Shown: one piece after another, positions 8,767 to 19,170 of the stretch
Numbering within the stretch: position 1 is the first letter of the stretch
Layout of the letters: every line of letters starts with the position of its first letter
Assembly: GCA_963975935.1 (NCBI GenBank)
Contig: CAXBIQ010000014.1
Location: forward strand, 11,450-75,449
Direction of reading: 5' to 3'
DNA: 64,000 bases
Source: Planktosalinus sp963975935
GTDB lineage: Bacteria > Bacteroidota > Bacteroidia > Flavobacteriales > Flavobacteriaceae
Notes under the pieces: model-generated
Seen by the model: only the letters and a program-made list of their open reading frames with translations
Databases searched by the model: none
Told to the model about the DNA's origin: nothing
Position numbers and translations under genes: made by a program

Positions 8767-11259
8767 ATGAAATATTTAGCAAAGACCAGCATTCTACTGT
8801 ATATTTTTTTTTATGCCTTTTCTGTTTCAGGGCAAACCATGATTCAAACTGAAGACAGTATTTCCAGAAAAAAAATTAATGTTTTAAGAATCACAGAACC
8901 CCCAAAGATTGATGGAATCCTGGACGATGCTGCCTGGAAAAATGCACCCATTGCTGATGGTTTTGTGGAACGCATTCCGGTAAACGGAAGACCCATTCCC
9001 GACAGTCTTAAAACCGAAGTTAAAATTGTTTATGATGATCTTGGGATTTATTTTGGTGCCACTTTGAATGATCCTGACCCCAACAAGATTTTAAAAGAAC
9101 TTACCGAAAGAGACCAAATAGGTAATGACGACTTTTTCTTTATTTTACTTAATGGTTACAATGACCGTCAGCAAAGCCTTCAGTTTATCGTTACTGCAGC
9201 AGGTGTGCAATATGATGCAAAAATGACCAACGACAACGAAGACTCTTCCTGGAATGCAGTATGGTACAGTGCTGTTAATATTAATGAAAATGGTTGGGTA
9301 GCAGAAATATTTATCCCTTATTCTGAACTGCGTTTCCCAAGCAGGGATGTTCAAACCTGGGGGCTTAATATGGAAAGGGAATTCCGGCGTGAACGCACGC
9401 GGTACAGCTGGAATCATATCGACAACACAAAAGGAAGCTTTTCTATTTATGACGGTGAAATTCATGGGATTGAAAATATTGAAACCCCTTTGAGGCTTTC
9501 GCTTCAGCCCTATCTTTCTGCCTATGTCAACAATTTTGACGGTGAAACCGAAACAGTGGTAAACGGCGGTGCTGATTTAAAATATGGCATCAACGATGCT
9601 TTTACTCTGGATATGGTCTTAGTACCTGATTTTGGGCAGACAAAATTTGATGAAACCGTTTTAAACCTGTCTGCTTTTGAAGTGCAATATGCAGAACAAA
9701 GGCCTTTTTTTACGGAAGGTACAGAGCTTTTTTCAAAAGGAAATTTATTCTATTCAAGAAGGATTGGTGGGGCACCGTCGGGGAGTGTTACCCTTACTGA
9801 AAACGAAGAAATTGTTTCCTTTCCCTCAAGGGTTGATTTATTGAATGCCTCAAAAATTTCAGGCAGGACTTCCGGAGGACTGGGAATTGGCTTTTTCAAT
9901 GCTATAACAAAAAAAGCGGAAGCGGCTATAGTGGATTCTGAAACCCAGGAACAACGGAAAGTAGTAGTGGAACCGCTAACTAATTATAACATCCTGGTAT
10001 TGGACCAGCGCTTTGGGGAAAATTCGTCCCTTTCCTTTGTAAATACCAATGTATTGCGGGATGGAGGATTTACAGATGCCAATGCATCTGCATTGCTTTT
10101 GTCTTTGACTAACAAAAAAAATACCTACCGCTACAATGCCGGTGCTAAGGGGAGCTGGGTGGTTAGCGAATCTACAAAATTTGGTATGGAGGGTCAGGCA
10201 CAGATATCCAATATTAGTGGTAAACACAGAACAACAGCAGCAGTATTTTTCAGGACTAAAGATTATGATATCAACGATCTGGGTTTTTCAGCAAATACGA
10301 ATTTTATAAACTACTATGGGTATTACGGTTACAGGCTTTTGCAGCCTGTCGGCTTTTTAAACTCCATGAATTTAAATTTCAATCTCAATTATGACAGAAG
10401 GCTGGAACCCGATTTATACCACAGGTATAGTTTCAATTTTAATTCAAATTTTACAACCAAAGACTTTTTTGGCTTTGGAGGAGGTTTTGAATCAACCCCT
10501 TTTGGCGTAAATGACATTTATGAACCCAGGATTGAAGGAAGGCATGTGAAAGTTCCTGCTTATTATAACCCTTGGGTATGGATTTCAACAGACTACCGGA
10601 AAAGATTTGCCCTCGATGTAAACCTGGATTGGGTCAGTTATGACCAAAAAGACAGGGAGTCTTTCTTTATTCAGGTGTCACCTAGGTTTCGGTTTTCAGA
10701 CAAGTGGAAAATGGCTGCGCGGTCCTCTATAAACAAGTCTTTCCTTGAGGAAGGCTTTGTCAATATCCGGGACAATGATATTATTTTTGGACAGCGTGGC
10801 AGAAATACAATTGTAAACTCCATTGAGTCACAATATATTTTTAACAATAAAATGGCTTTAGACTTGTCTTTCAGGCATTATTATTCTGAGGTGGCTTATC
10901 GTAAATTCTATACCCTTGAAGATAATGGTGGATTGGCTCATAATACAGATTATTCTAATGTCCATGACACTACCTTCAACGCCTGGAATGTCGATTTGCG
11001 TTACAGCTGGTGGTTTGCACCCGGGAGCCAGGTAACGTTTCTTTACAGAAATGCCATTGATAGTTTTATAAATCAATCCGGACTTCCATATTCAGAAAAT
11101 TTTACTGATTTATTTGACAGTCCGCAGCTTAACAGCTTTTCGATAAGAATAAGTTACTTTTTGGATTACAATCGCATGAAAAACATGTTTCAGCAAAACA
11201 ATGACGGTAGTCAGGTGGGAAGATCGTTACCCCTCAAAATGAACATGGCAAGTGGATAA
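8767..11259 (+). CDS. DUF5916 outer-membrane protein with N-terminal CBM9-like domain
   Basis: 830 residues with a signal peptide ending near VSGQ (residue 23). Residues about 35-230 resemble the carbohydrate-binding family 9-like fold (PPKIDGILDDAAW, then TEVKIVYDDLGIYFG and WVAEIFIPYSELRF). The rest is DUF5916, with many alternating aromatic and polar strands typical of an outer-membrane beta-barrel (FDETVLNLSAFEVQYAEQRPFF, then repeated short strands). The family is widespread in Bacteroidota and its function is not established. The gene stands alone, convergent with the next gene after only 15 bases. Confidence 0.85.
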   Translation: MKYLAKTSILLYIFFYAFSVSGQTMIQTEDSISRKKINVLRITEPPKIDGILDDAAWKNAPIADGFVERIPVNGRPIPDSLKTEVKIVYDDLGIYFGATLNDPDPNKILKELTERDQIGNDDFFFILLNGYNDRQQSLQFIVTAAGVQYDAKMTNDNEDSSWNAVWYSAVNINENGWVAEIFIPYSELRFPSRDVQTWGLNMEREFRRERTRYSWNHIDNTKGSFSIYDGEIHGIENIETPLRLSLQPYLSAYVNNFDGETETVVNGGADLKYGINDAFTLDMVLVPDFGQTKFDETVLNLSAFEVQYAEQRPFFTEGTELFSKGNLFYSRRIGGAPSGSVTLTENEEIVSFPSRVDLLNASKISGRTSGGLGIGFFNAITKKAEAAIVDSETQEQRKVVVEPLTNYNILVLDQRFGENSSLSFVNTNVLRDGGFTDANASALLLSLTNKKNTYRYNAGAKGSWVVSESTKFGMEGQAQISNISGKHRTTAAVFFRTKDYDINDLGFSANTNFINYYGYYGYRLLQPVGFLNSMNLNFNLNYDRRLEPDLYHRYSFNFNSNFTTKDFFGFGGGFESTPFGVNDIYEPRIEGRHVKVPAYYNPWVWISTDYRKRFALDVNLDWVSYDQKDRESFFIQVSPRFRFSDKWKMAARSSINKSFLEEGFVNIRDNDIIFGQRGRNTIVNSIESQYIFNNKMALDLSFRHYYSEVAYRKFYTLEDNGGLAHNTDYSNVHDTTFNAWNVDLRYSWWFAPGSQVTFLYRNAIDSFINQSGLPYSENFTDLFDSPQLNSFSIRISYFLDYNRMKNMFQQNNDGSQVGRSLPLKMNMASG

Positions 11260-11274
11260 AAAGCATTTCAAAAC

Positions 11275-11658
11275 TTAATTTTTTCTATCAGGTTTGAAAA
11301 CAAATGCGTTTGGAAATGTACGTTTAATTTCCATTAAGGCCCTGTCAGCTTCCAATCTGGTGGTATAATTACCCACCCACACTTTATAATTAGGGGTTTC
11401 ATATTGAATGGTTGCCGGCCATATTGAACGTGTTCTCTGGTAATCTCTTATGATTGTATTGGCTTCTTTCAGTTCACCGTAATACAGCTGTATGGTGTAC
11501 CCGTCACTAAGTTTGTTTTCTTTGGCGAGATTGCTTTTCAACGTTAGCAATTCGGTTAATTTTTGATCTTCATAGATATTTACTTGACCCTGCTGTGCTA
11601 CACAAATGTGCGCCAGAAAAAGTAACAAAAAAACAGAGATTATATTGGTTTTCTTCAT
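11275..11658 (-). CDS. Secreted SPOR-domain protein
   Basis: 127 residues. A signal peptide (MKKTNIISVFLLLFLAHICVAQ) is followed by one SPOR domain (about residues 50-125: GYTIQLYYGELKEA, then YKVWVGNYTTRLEADRALMEIKRTFPNAFV). SPOR domains bind denuded septal peptidoglycan, so a periplasmic role near division sites is likely. An upstream in-frame TTG at 11691 would add 11 residues. It lies inside a TAGCTTTG promoter element and before the obvious signal peptide, so the ATG at 11658 is chosen. Confidence 0.9.
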   Translation of the reverse strand: MKKTNIISVFLLLFLAHICVAQQGQVNIYEDQKLTELLTLKSNLAKENKLSDGYTIQLYYGELKEANTIIRDYQRTRSIWPATIQYETPNYKVWVGNYTTRLEADRALMEIKRTFPNAFVFKPDRKN

Positions 11659-11688
11659 TTTAAAATGGGTGTTGTTCAATTTACAATG

Positions 11689-11696
11689 CAAAGCTA
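11689..11696 (-). promoter_or_regulatory. Promoter -7 element of the SPOR gene
   Basis: On the minus strand TAGCTTTG matches TAnnTTTG, 30 bases before the chosen ATG. No clear -33 TTTG is seen. Confidence 0.5.
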
Positions 11697-11794
11697 GGGT
11701 TTAATAACTTAAATTGATATTAAAATATTATTTAGAATTGATATAAATTATTAGTTAACGTTTAGTTTCAATTCCTAAAATGGACTTAAAATGT

Positions 11795-11802
11795 TACTTT
11801 TG
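11795..11802 (+). promoter_or_regulatory. Promoter -7 element of the act-cox operon
   Basis: TACTTTTG matches TAnnTTTG about 95 bases before actA. The leader between them includes a nine-T run at 11833-11841. No convincing -33 element is seen. Confidence 0.5.
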
Positions 11803-11896
11803 TCCAGTTGTTTTGAGGGAGGAATGCTTAACTCTTTTTTTTTGAGCATATAAGCAAAAATCCTTCCAGATTTTACACGATAATACACTACAAAGT

Positions 11897-13243
11897 ATGA
11901 AAAAGGTGAAATACCCAAATCTATTGTTTAAATTATCTTCCATTGTAATAACAGCACTGCTGTTTACATTTACAAATTCTATTTACGCTCAAGACGAAAC
12001 CCCGGAAGAAGCTGCTACTGAAGAAACGGTAACCGAAACCCCGGCTCAGGACTTGGGGGGAGACCCCACAGTGGGAAGGCAATTGTTCAATACAAACTGT
12101 GCTGCCTGTCACCAACTGGACAGAAAAGGAATTGGGCCTGCATTGAGAAATGTTGCAGAAAAGTATGAAAAAGAATGGCTTTACAGCTGGATAAAAAACA
12201 GCCAGGCCATGATTGCTGCCGGTGACCCGCAGGCGATTGCTATCTATGAAGAGTATAACCGCTCAGTCATGCAAGCGTTTCCGCAGCTTTCAGATACAGA
12301 TATTGATAACATTCTGGCATACACCAGCCAGCCAAAGGCTGAGCCTACTGTAGCTGCTACAGAAGCAGGTGCAACCGGCGGTACCGGATCTGACAGCGGT
12401 ATCTCAAATACTCTGATACTCGTTGTGCTTACCCTCGTAATGGTGATGCTGGTAGTAATGTTGTTTTTAGTAAACAATGTGCTCAAAAGAATCGCAGAAG
12501 CAAACAATGTAGTGTATCCTGAGAAAGTAAAAGGAACCCCCATTTGGAAAGCCTTCATTCAGAACCAGTTTTTAGTGCTGGTGTCTGTGGTTTTCTTGAT
12601 GCTTGTGGGTGCATATTATGCATATGGATTCTTTATGCAAGTTGGTGTTGATCAAGGGTATGCCCCGGTGCAACCCATTCATTTCTCACACAAAATACAC
12701 GCAGGTGACAATCAAATAGATTGTAATTTTTGTCACTCATCTGCCAGAAAGAGCAAACACTCAGGAATCCCTTCACTCAACGTATGTATGAGTTGTCACG
12801 AAAATATTTATGAATATAATGGTGATGAAGACTTGGAAAACGGATACACAAAAGAGTTTTATGATGCAGAAATAGCCAAGCTCTATGATGCTGTTGGATG
12901 GGATGCTGAAGAAAGAACATATTCAGGAGAAGAGCAGCCCGTTAAATGGGTGAGAATTCACAATCTTCCTGATTTGGCTTATTTCAATCACTCACAACAC
13001 GTTTCTGTTGCCGGGATTGCTTGCCAAACCTGTCACGGTCCTGTTGAAGAAATGGAGATTTTATATCAATATTCACCCTTGACTATGGGATGGTGTATTG
13101 ACTGTCACCGTGAAACAAATGTTGATCTGCAGGGCAATGAATACTATGAAAAGATACATGCAGAACTCTCCAAAAAATATGGAGTTGAGAAATTGACTGC
13201 TGCCCAAATGGGTGGTCTGGAATGTGGTAAATGCCACTATTAA
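11897..13243 (+). CDS. actA: Alternative complex III multiheme cytochrome c subunit ActA
   Basis: 448 residues, exported. A signal peptide ends near residue 31. A monoheme cytochrome c domain follows with CAACH at 68-72 and a Met-containing distal segment. Two transmembrane helices come next (about 172-200 and 218-240), then a five-heme domain with CNFCH, CMSCH, CQTCH, CIDCH and CGKCH. Six CxxCH sites are therefore visible in one chain. In complex III replacements of this type ActA passes electrons from quinol towards a cytochrome c or oxidase. It is the first gene of actABCDEF-coxBA, 34 bases before actB. Confidence 0.92.
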   Translation: MKKVKYPNLLFKLSSIVITALLFTFTNSIYAQDETPEEAATEETVTETPAQDLGGDPTVGRQLFNTNCAACHQLDRKGIGPALRNVAEKYEKEWLYSWIKNSQAMIAAGDPQAIAIYEEYNRSVMQAFPQLSDTDIDNILAYTSQPKAEPTVAATEAGATGGTGSDSGISNTLILVVLTLVMVMLVVMLFLVNNVLKRIAEANNVVYPEKVKGTPIWKAFIQNQFLVLVSVVFLMLVGAYYAYGFFMQVGVDQGYAPVQPIHFSHKIHAGDNQIDCNFCHSSARKSKHSGIPSLNVCMSCHENIYEYNGDEDLENGYTKEFYDAEIAKLYDAVGWDAEERTYSGEEQPVKWVRIHNLPDLAYFNHSQHVSVAGIACQTCHGPVEEMEILYQYSPLTMGWCIDCHRETNVDLQGNEYYEKIHAELSKKYGVEKLTAAQMGGLECGKCHY

Positions 13244-13277
13244 AATTAAATAAAAGATTTAAATACCAATCCTAAAT

Positions 13278-16200
13278 ATGGCATCAAGCAAGAAATACTG
13301 GAAAAGTGTTGAAGAACTAAACGAAAATAGTTCGATTGTTGAGACGCTAAAACAAAACGAGTTTGTTCAGGAAATCCCGACAGACGAGTTTTTGGGCGAT
13401 AAAGAGACGTTAGCCTCTTCTTCTACAACTCGTCGCGACTTTTTAAAGTATGTAGGCTTTACAACTGCTGCAGCATCACTGGCGGCTTGTGAAGGTCCTG
13501 TTGTTAAATCTATTCCATATGTGGTGCAACCGGACGAAATCGTTCCCGGTGTTGCAAATTTCTATGCTACCACCATAGCTGATGGTTTTGATTTTGCATC
13601 AATTCTGGTAAAAACCAGAGAAGGACGTCCCATCAAAATAGAAAACAATGCCCTTGCCTCAGTAAAAGGGGGAGCAAATGCAAGAATACAAGCTTCTGTA
13701 CTTTCCTTGTATGATAAAAATAGGTTGCAAGGTCCTCTGGCAAATGGAGAACGTGTTTCATGGGAAGAATTTGATGAACAAGTTGGCGCCAGATTGGGTC
13801 AACTTTCAGCTGCTGGAAAAAATGTAGTGCTTCTTACCCAAACATTTGCAAGCCCTTCAACAACAAAACTGATAAAAGAATTTACTTCAAAATACAACAA
13901 TATAAACCACGTCATCTATGATACTGTATCTTCATCTGAAGCACTCGATGCTTTCCAAATGAAATATGGAGTCAGGGGTCTTGCAGATTATGATTTCTCA
14001 AAAGCAGAAGTTATTGTCTCTGTAGGGGCTGACTTTTTAGGAGACTGGCAAGGTGGAGGTTATGACGCTGGCTATGCAAAAGGCCGTGTTCCCAAAAACG
14101 GGAAAATGTCAAAACACTATCAGTTTGAGTCAAACATGTCGCTTTCAGGAGCTAATGCAGACAAACGTGTGCCTGTCACACCTGCTCAGCAACTGGAAGT
14201 ATTAAGAGCACTTGCAGGAGGAGGGACTTCAAATCTTCCTGAAGCTGCCCAACAGGCAGTTGCAGCTGCTAAAAGACAACTTGAAAGAGCCGGAAGCAAA
14301 GCGGTGGTTGTCTGCGGATTGATGGATATAGAAGCTCAAAGATTAGCATTGAGCTTAAATGAAGGCTATGGAAGTGAGGTAATCGATATCGAAAAACCAA
14401 GGCTCATCAGACAGGGAAGAACACAGGAAGTGATGAATGTGATTCAGGGTGTAAAATCGGGTGCTGTTAGTGGTTTGATTACCGTGGGTGTGGATCCTTT
14501 ATACTCGTTCCCGGATGCTGCTGAATTTGCCGAATCCTATAAAAATCTGGAATTCAGGCTTGCATTTGCCATGCGTGAAGACGCAACGGCTTCTGAAGCT
14601 CAGTTTGTTGCAGCTACTCCTCATTACCTGGAATCATGGGGCGACACGCAATTGAAAAAAGGAACGTTTGCGTTAACACAACCCACAATCAGACCTTTAT
14701 TCAATACAAACCAATTTCAGGATTGTTTGTTGCGCTGGTCAGATAATGACACAACCTATTACGAGTATATCAAAGAATCTTTGTCACCTGCACTATCAGG
14801 TACATCGTGGAATCAAGTACTGCATGACGGGATGTTTGAGAGCGATGCTGAAATGGATTCAGAAGTTGAAATGGCTTCGGGCACTATGGAAGATAGTAGT
14901 GCAAATGGAGCACTCTCTTCAATTGCGGCGTCTCAGGAAGGACAATTTGACTTGATTTTATATACCAAAACCAATATGGGTGACGGGCAAAATGCAAACA
15001 ACCCTTGGTTGCAGGAAATGCCCGATCCAATAACAAGAACTTCCTGGGACAACTATTTAACCGTCTCAGCAGCTGATGCTAAAGATTTAGGTCTGGAAAA
15101 CAGCTTCGTCGCTACAGGAGCATTGAACGGTAAATATGTGAATGTCAAAACCGCAAATGGCGTGCTCGAAAACGTGCCGGTAATTGTTCAGCCGGGACAG
15201 GCCAAAGGCACTGTAGGACTTGCATTCGGTTTCGGAAAAACACACAACATTCAAAAAGAAATGCAAGTGGGTGTAAATGCATACTCACTGTATGATAACT
15301 TTAAAGATATACAACGTATATCCCTTGAAAAAGTGGGTGGTGAACACGAGTTTGCCTGCGTGCAGCTTCACAACACCATGATGGGAAGGGATATCATCAG
15401 GGAAACAACGCTTGAGGTTTTCAACACTGTAGATTATACTGAGTGGAACCCAATGCCAAAGGTTTCTTTGAATCACGTCAATACACCTGTAGACTCACCC
15501 GATGTGGATCTGTGGGAAAGCTTTGACCGTTCGATTGGTCATCACTTTAATCTCTCTATAGATTTAAACGCATGTACCGGTTGTGGTGCCTGCGTTATTG
15601 CCTGCCACGCTGAAAACAACGTTCCGGTTGTGGGCAAGACAGAGGTAAGAAGAAGCAGGGATATGCACTGGTTGCGTATTGACAGGTATTACTCATCTGA
15701 AGAATCTATTTTAGCTGATGCTGATAAGAAAAATGCAATTTCAGGCTTAGGGGAATCACTTTCTCAATTCGCAGAATTGGAAACGGCTGCAGACAATCCG
15801 CAGGTTGCATTTCAGCCGGTGATGTGCCAGCACTGTAATCACGCACCGTGTGAAACTGTTTGTCCTGTTGCGGCAACATCTCATGGACGTCAGGGCCAAA
15901 ATCAAATGGCTTACAACCGTTGCGTGGGAACCCGTTATTGTGCAAACAACTGCCCTTATAAAGTGCGTCGTTTTAACTGGTTCCTGTACAGTCAAAATGA
16001 TGAATTTGATTACCATATGAACAATGACTTGGGAAGAATGGTAATCAATCCTGATGTGACAGTGCGCTCGCGTGGTGTGATGGAAAAATGTTCTCTGTGT
16101 ATACAAAAAACACAAAAAACAATTCTGGACGCCAAGCGTGACGGAAGACAGATTAAAGATGGAGAATTCCATACAGCTTGTTCAGCTGCTTGTGATAAAG

Positions 16201-16349
16201 GTGCAATGGTGTTTGGTGATATTAATGATGAAGATGCAGAAATTGTAAGCAAAAGAGAAGATAAAAGAAAATATCACTTGATAGAATATTTGGGAACAAA
16301 ACCCAATGTGATGTATCAGGTAAAGGTCAGAAATACTGAAGAAGTATAA
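13278..16349 (+). CDS. actB: Alternative complex III iron-sulfur/molybdopterin-like subunit ActB
   Basis: 1023 residues. Near the N terminus is a Tat-type signal (TRRDFLKYVGFTTAAASLAAC), pointing to folded export and possible lipidation at that Cys. Residues about 60-720 resemble a molybdopterin oxidoreductase fold, which in this complex is known to carry no molybdenum cofactor. The C-terminal third has ferredoxin-like cysteine groups: CTGCGACVIAC, CQHCNHAPCETVC, CVGTRYCANNC and CSLC...CSAACDKG, enough for four iron-sulfur clusters. It lies between actA and actC. Confidence 0.95.
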   Translation: MASSKKYWKSVEELNENSSIVETLKQNEFVQEIPTDEFLGDKETLASSSTTRRDFLKYVGFTTAAASLAACEGPVVKSIPYVVQPDEIVPGVANFYATTIADGFDFASILVKTREGRPIKIENNALASVKGGANARIQASVLSLYDKNRLQGPLANGERVSWEEFDEQVGARLGQLSAAGKNVVLLTQTFASPSTTKLIKEFTSKYNNINHVIYDTVSSSEALDAFQMKYGVRGLADYDFSKAEVIVSVGADFLGDWQGGGYDAGYAKGRVPKNGKMSKHYQFESNMSLSGANADKRVPVTPAQQLEVLRALAGGGTSNLPEAAQQAVAAAKRQLERAGSKAVVVCGLMDIEAQRLALSLNEGYGSEVIDIEKPRLIRQGRTQEVMNVIQGVKSGAVSGLITVGVDPLYSFPDAAEFAESYKNLEFRLAFAMREDATASEAQFVAATPHYLESWGDTQLKKGTFALTQPTIRPLFNTNQFQDCLLRWSDNDTTYYEYIKESLSPALSGTSWNQVLHDGMFESDAEMDSEVEMASGTMEDSSANGALSSIAASQEGQFDLILYTKTNMGDGQNANNPWLQEMPDPITRTSWDNYLTVSAADAKDLGLENSFVATGALNGKYVNVKTANGVLENVPVIVQPGQAKGTVGLAFGFGKTHNIQKEMQVGVNAYSLYDNFKDIQRISLEKVGGEHEFACVQLHNTMMGRDIIRETTLEVFNTVDYTEWNPMPKVSLNHVNTPVDSPDVDLWESFDRSIGHHFNLSIDLNACTGCGACVIACHAENNVPVVGKTEVRRSRDMHWLRIDRYYSSEESILADADKKNAISGLGESLSQFAELETAADNPQVAFQPVMCQHCNHAPCETVCPVAATSHGRQGQNQMAYNRCVGTRYCANNCPYKVRRFNWFLYSQNDEFDYHMNNDLGRMVINPDVTVRSRGVMEKCSLCIQKTQKTILDAKRDGRQIKDGEFHTACSAACDKGAMVFGDINDEDAEIVSKREDKRKYHLIEYLGTKPNVMYQVKVRNTEEV

Positions 16350-16488
16350 AGATTTAAGGTTTTAAAACAGATAAATTAATTAATTAAAAATAACAGCGAT
16401 TTAAGATTTGACTTACTAGAAAATGGTTCTGAAATGAAACAGTATTTTCACAAATCTAAAAATCTAACATCTAAAAACTGATATATAA
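16350..16488 (+). other. 139-base actB-actC gap with short direct repeats
   Basis: No gene is seen. The largest gap in the operon holds two GATTTAAG copies and three ATCTAA copies at 16454, 16462 and 16469, just before actC. No full terminator or promoter match is visible. Confidence 0.4.
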
Positions 16489-17934
16489 ATGTCTCATTAC
16501 GAAGCACCTATAAGAAGGCCATTAGTTTTAGGAGAGAAAACCTATCACGATGTTACAGTTGATGTAGCGGCACCTGTTGAGGGTCGGGCAAATAAATCCT
16601 GGTGGATAGTGTTTACTATTGCCTTAGTCGCGTTCCTTTGGGGAGTGGGCTGTATCGTTTATACCATATCAACCGGTATTGGCGTTTGGGGTCTGAACAA
16701 AACTGTGGGCTGGGCCTGGGATATTACAAACTTTGTTTGGTGGGTAGGTATCGGTCACGCCGGAACCCTGATCTCAGCAGTTTTATTACTCTTCCGTCAA
16801 AAGTGGAGAATGGCGATTAACCGTTCCGCGGAAGCGATGACAATTTTCTCTGTAATGCAGGCCGGATTGTTCCCCTTGATTCACATGGGGCGTCCTTGGT
16901 TGGCTTATTGGGTGGTGCCCATTCCAAACCAGTTTGGATCTTTGTGGGTAAACTTTAACTCACCTTTGCTTTGGGACGTTTTTGCGATTTCAACATATTT
17001 ATCTGTATCGCTCGTATTCTGGTGGACCGGTTTGCTTCCTGATTTTGCAATGATCAGGGACAGGGCTATTACCCCATTCACAAAACGCATATACAGCATT
17101 CTTTCATTTGGCTGGAGCGGAAGGGCAAAAGACTGGCAGCGATTTGAAGAAGTATCCTTGGTTCTTGCCGGTTTGGCAACACCGCTTGTACTTTCGGTTC
17201 ACACCATTGTATCTTTTGACTTTGCTACTTCGGTAATACCGGGATGGCATACCACCATTTTCCCGCCATACTTTGTTGCAGGAGCGGTATTCTCAGGTTT
17301 TGCAATGGTAAACACCTTGCTCATCATCATGAGAAAAGTGTCAAATTTAGAAGACTATATTACCATCCAGCACATAGAACTGATGAACATCGTTATCATG
17401 ATTACAGGTTCTATCGTGGGGGTTGCATATATTACAGAGTTGTTTATTGCGTGGTATTCTGGGGTTGAATATGAACAATATGCATTCCTTAACAGAGCAA
17501 CCGGACCATACTGGTGGGCTTATTGGGCGATGATGACGTGTAATGTATTTTCACCACAGTTTATGTGGTTTAAAAAATTGCGTACCAGTATCATGTTCTC
17601 ATTTATTATTTCAATTGTAGTAAACATAGGGATGTGGTTTGAGCGTTTTGTAATTATCGTGACCTCGCTTCACAGAGATTATCTTCCCTCTTCCTGGACC
17701 ATGTTTTCACCCACATTTGTAGATATAGGAATCTTTATTGGTACCTTAGGGTTCTTCTTTGTGTTGTTTTTACTATATGCAAGAAGTTTCCCTGTGATTG
17801 CTCAGGCAGAAGTAAAATCAATTTTAAAGTCTTCGGGAGCAGTTTATAAAAAATTAAGAGCTGAACAAGGAGATGATGTAGATCACTCAGTTGTTATAGT
17901 AAAAGATAATACTAAAAATAAAAACCAAGAATAG
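16489..17934 (+). CDS. actC: Alternative complex III NrfD-like quinol-binding subunit ActC
   Basis: 481 residues with about ten transmembrane helices, of the NrfD/PsrC family. Recognisable segments are WGLNKTVGWAWDITNFVWWVGIGHAGTLIS, HMGRPW and the repeated four-helix bundle. In alternative complex III this subunit, with the related ActF, forms the membrane core and holds the quinol site. actD starts two bases after the stop, so the genes are probably translated together. Confidence 0.95.
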   Translation: MSHYEAPIRRPLVLGEKTYHDVTVDVAAPVEGRANKSWWIVFTIALVAFLWGVGCIVYTISTGIGVWGLNKTVGWAWDITNFVWWVGIGHAGTLISAVLLLFRQKWRMAINRSAEAMTIFSVMQAGLFPLIHMGRPWLAYWVVPIPNQFGSLWVNFNSPLLWDVFAISTYLSVSLVFWWTGLLPDFAMIRDRAITPFTKRIYSILSFGWSGRAKDWQRFEEVSLVLAGLATPLVLSVHTIVSFDFATSVIPGWHTTIFPPYFVAGAVFSGFAMVNTLLIIMRKVSNLEDYITIQHIELMNIVIMITGSIVGVAYITELFIAWYSGVEYEQYAFLNRATGPYWWAYWAMMTCNVFSPQFMWFKKLRTSIMFSFIISIVVNIGMWFERFVIIVTSLHRDYLPSSWTMFSPTFVDIGIFIGTLGFFFVLFLLYARSFPVIAQAEVKSILKSSGAVYKKLRAEQGDDVDHSVVIVKDNTKNKNQE

Positions 17935-17936
17935 CC

Positions 17937-18467
17937 ATGGCATCAAAAGTTATTCACGCTATTTATACAGATGACGACGTGCTGATGCAAGCCGTTAAAG
18001 ATGTACGCAAAGCGCACTATCATATAGGCGAAGTATATACTCCATTTCCAGTACACGGATTGGATAAAGCCATGGGACTGGCACCCACACGACTTGCCAT
18101 AACATCCTTTATGTATGGTATTGTTGGACTTGCTATCTCAATCGTTATGATGAACTATATTATGATTGAAGATTGGCCACAGGATATTGGAGGAAAACCC
18201 AGTTTTTCTTATATTCAAAATATGCCTGCCTTTGTGCCTATTATGTTTGAATTAACCGTGTTTTTTGCTGCTCACTTAATGGTGATTACGTTCTATATGA
18301 GAAGTAAATTATGGCCTTTTAAGAAAGCAGAAAACCCTGATGTAAGAACAACCGATGATCACTTTCTTATGGAAATTGATGTTGAAAACCACAGTGTTGA
18401 AAAACTCTCTGAGTTTTTGCAAAACACCGGCGCGGTAGAAGTTAATTTAATTGACAAACAAGACTAG
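17937..18467 (+). CDS. actD: Alternative complex III membrane subunit ActD (DUF3341)
   Basis: 176 residues. The N-terminal half is soluble (FVPFHG-like segment YTPFPVHGLDKAMGL). Two transmembrane helices follow at about 58-80 and 100-122. This is the DUF3341 pattern found as a small subunit of alternative complex III. It lies 2 bases after actC and 4 bases before the chosen actE start. Confidence 0.93.
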   Translation: MASKVIHAIYTDDDVLMQAVKDVRKAHYHIGEVYTPFPVHGLDKAMGLAPTRLAITSFMYGIVGLAISIVMMNYIMIEDWPQDIGGKPSFSYIQNMPAFVPIMFELTVFFAAHLMVITFYMRSKLWPFKKAENPDVRTTDDHFLMEIDVENHSVEKLSEFLQNTGAVEVNLIDKQD

Positions 18468-18471
18468 AAGA

Positions 18472-19143
18472 ATGAAAAACATAACATATATATTCGTTTT
18501 TTGTATAACCATAAGCTTGGTCTCTTGTGCTGATGATAAATCGCCCAATTATCAGTTCATGCCCAATATGTATGAATCTGTTGGTTATGAAGCATACAGC
18601 GAAGGAGAAATATTTCTGAACAATCAATCTGCAAAAATACCTGCAGAAGGCTCCATACCCAGAGGCTTCGCACCTTATGATTATGAAGACACCCCCGAAG
18701 GAAAGGCACTGGCAACTGCAGAACTTAAAAATCCTATACCGGCAACTGAAGAAAACCTTGCTAAAGGAAAAGAACTATATGGATATTTTTGTGCTGTTTG
18801 TCACGGCGATAAAGGAGACGGACAAGGTATCCTTGCACAACGTGAAAAATTCCTCGGGATACCGTCTTATGCTGATCCCGGAAGAAATATAACAGAAGGA
18901 AGTATTTACCATGTTCAAATGTATGGATTGAACGCAATGGGCTCTTATACCGCCCAGACAAATGAAGAAGAACGCTGGCAAATAACAATGCATGTTGAAA
19001 ATTTGAAAGCAGAACTGGAAGGAAGGCCTTTAAAATATTCATTTTCAGAAGAAGCTGAAGCTCCTGAATTTGAAAATGAAGAAGAAACTGAAATGGAAGA
19101 ACCCACTGAAGACCAAACACCTTCAGAAACAATTGAAGACTAA
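18472..19143 (+). CDS. actE: Alternative complex III monoheme lipoprotein cytochrome ActE
   Basis: 223 residues. MKNITYIFVFCITISLVSC is a lipoprotein signal with its Cys at residue 19. One cytochrome c domain has CAVCHGDKGDGQG and distal Met residues. The acidic C-terminal tail (about 40 residues) has no visible domain. In the complex this heme is the likely exit point to the oxidase. An in-frame ATG at 18451 would overlap actD and precede the lipoprotein signal, so 18472 is preferred. Confidence 0.93.
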   Translation: MKNITYIFVFCITISLVSCADDKSPNYQFMPNMYESVGYEAYSEGEIFLNNQSAKIPAEGSIPRGFAPYDYEDTPEGKALATAELKNPIPATEENLAKGKELYGYFCAVCHGDKGDGQGILAQREKFLGIPSYADPGRNITEGSIYHVQMYGLNAMGSYTAQTNEEERWQITMHVENLKAELEGRPLKYSFSEEAEAPEFENEEETEMEEPTEDQTPSETIED

Positions 19144-19170
19144 CGTAAGAATATAGAGATAGTTAAAGAT

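Noticed and set aside
15756..16252. Minus-strand open frames opposite the iron-sulfur part of actB
   Set aside because: The real gene has four cysteine groups in frame; the shadow frames overlap one another and lack motifs.
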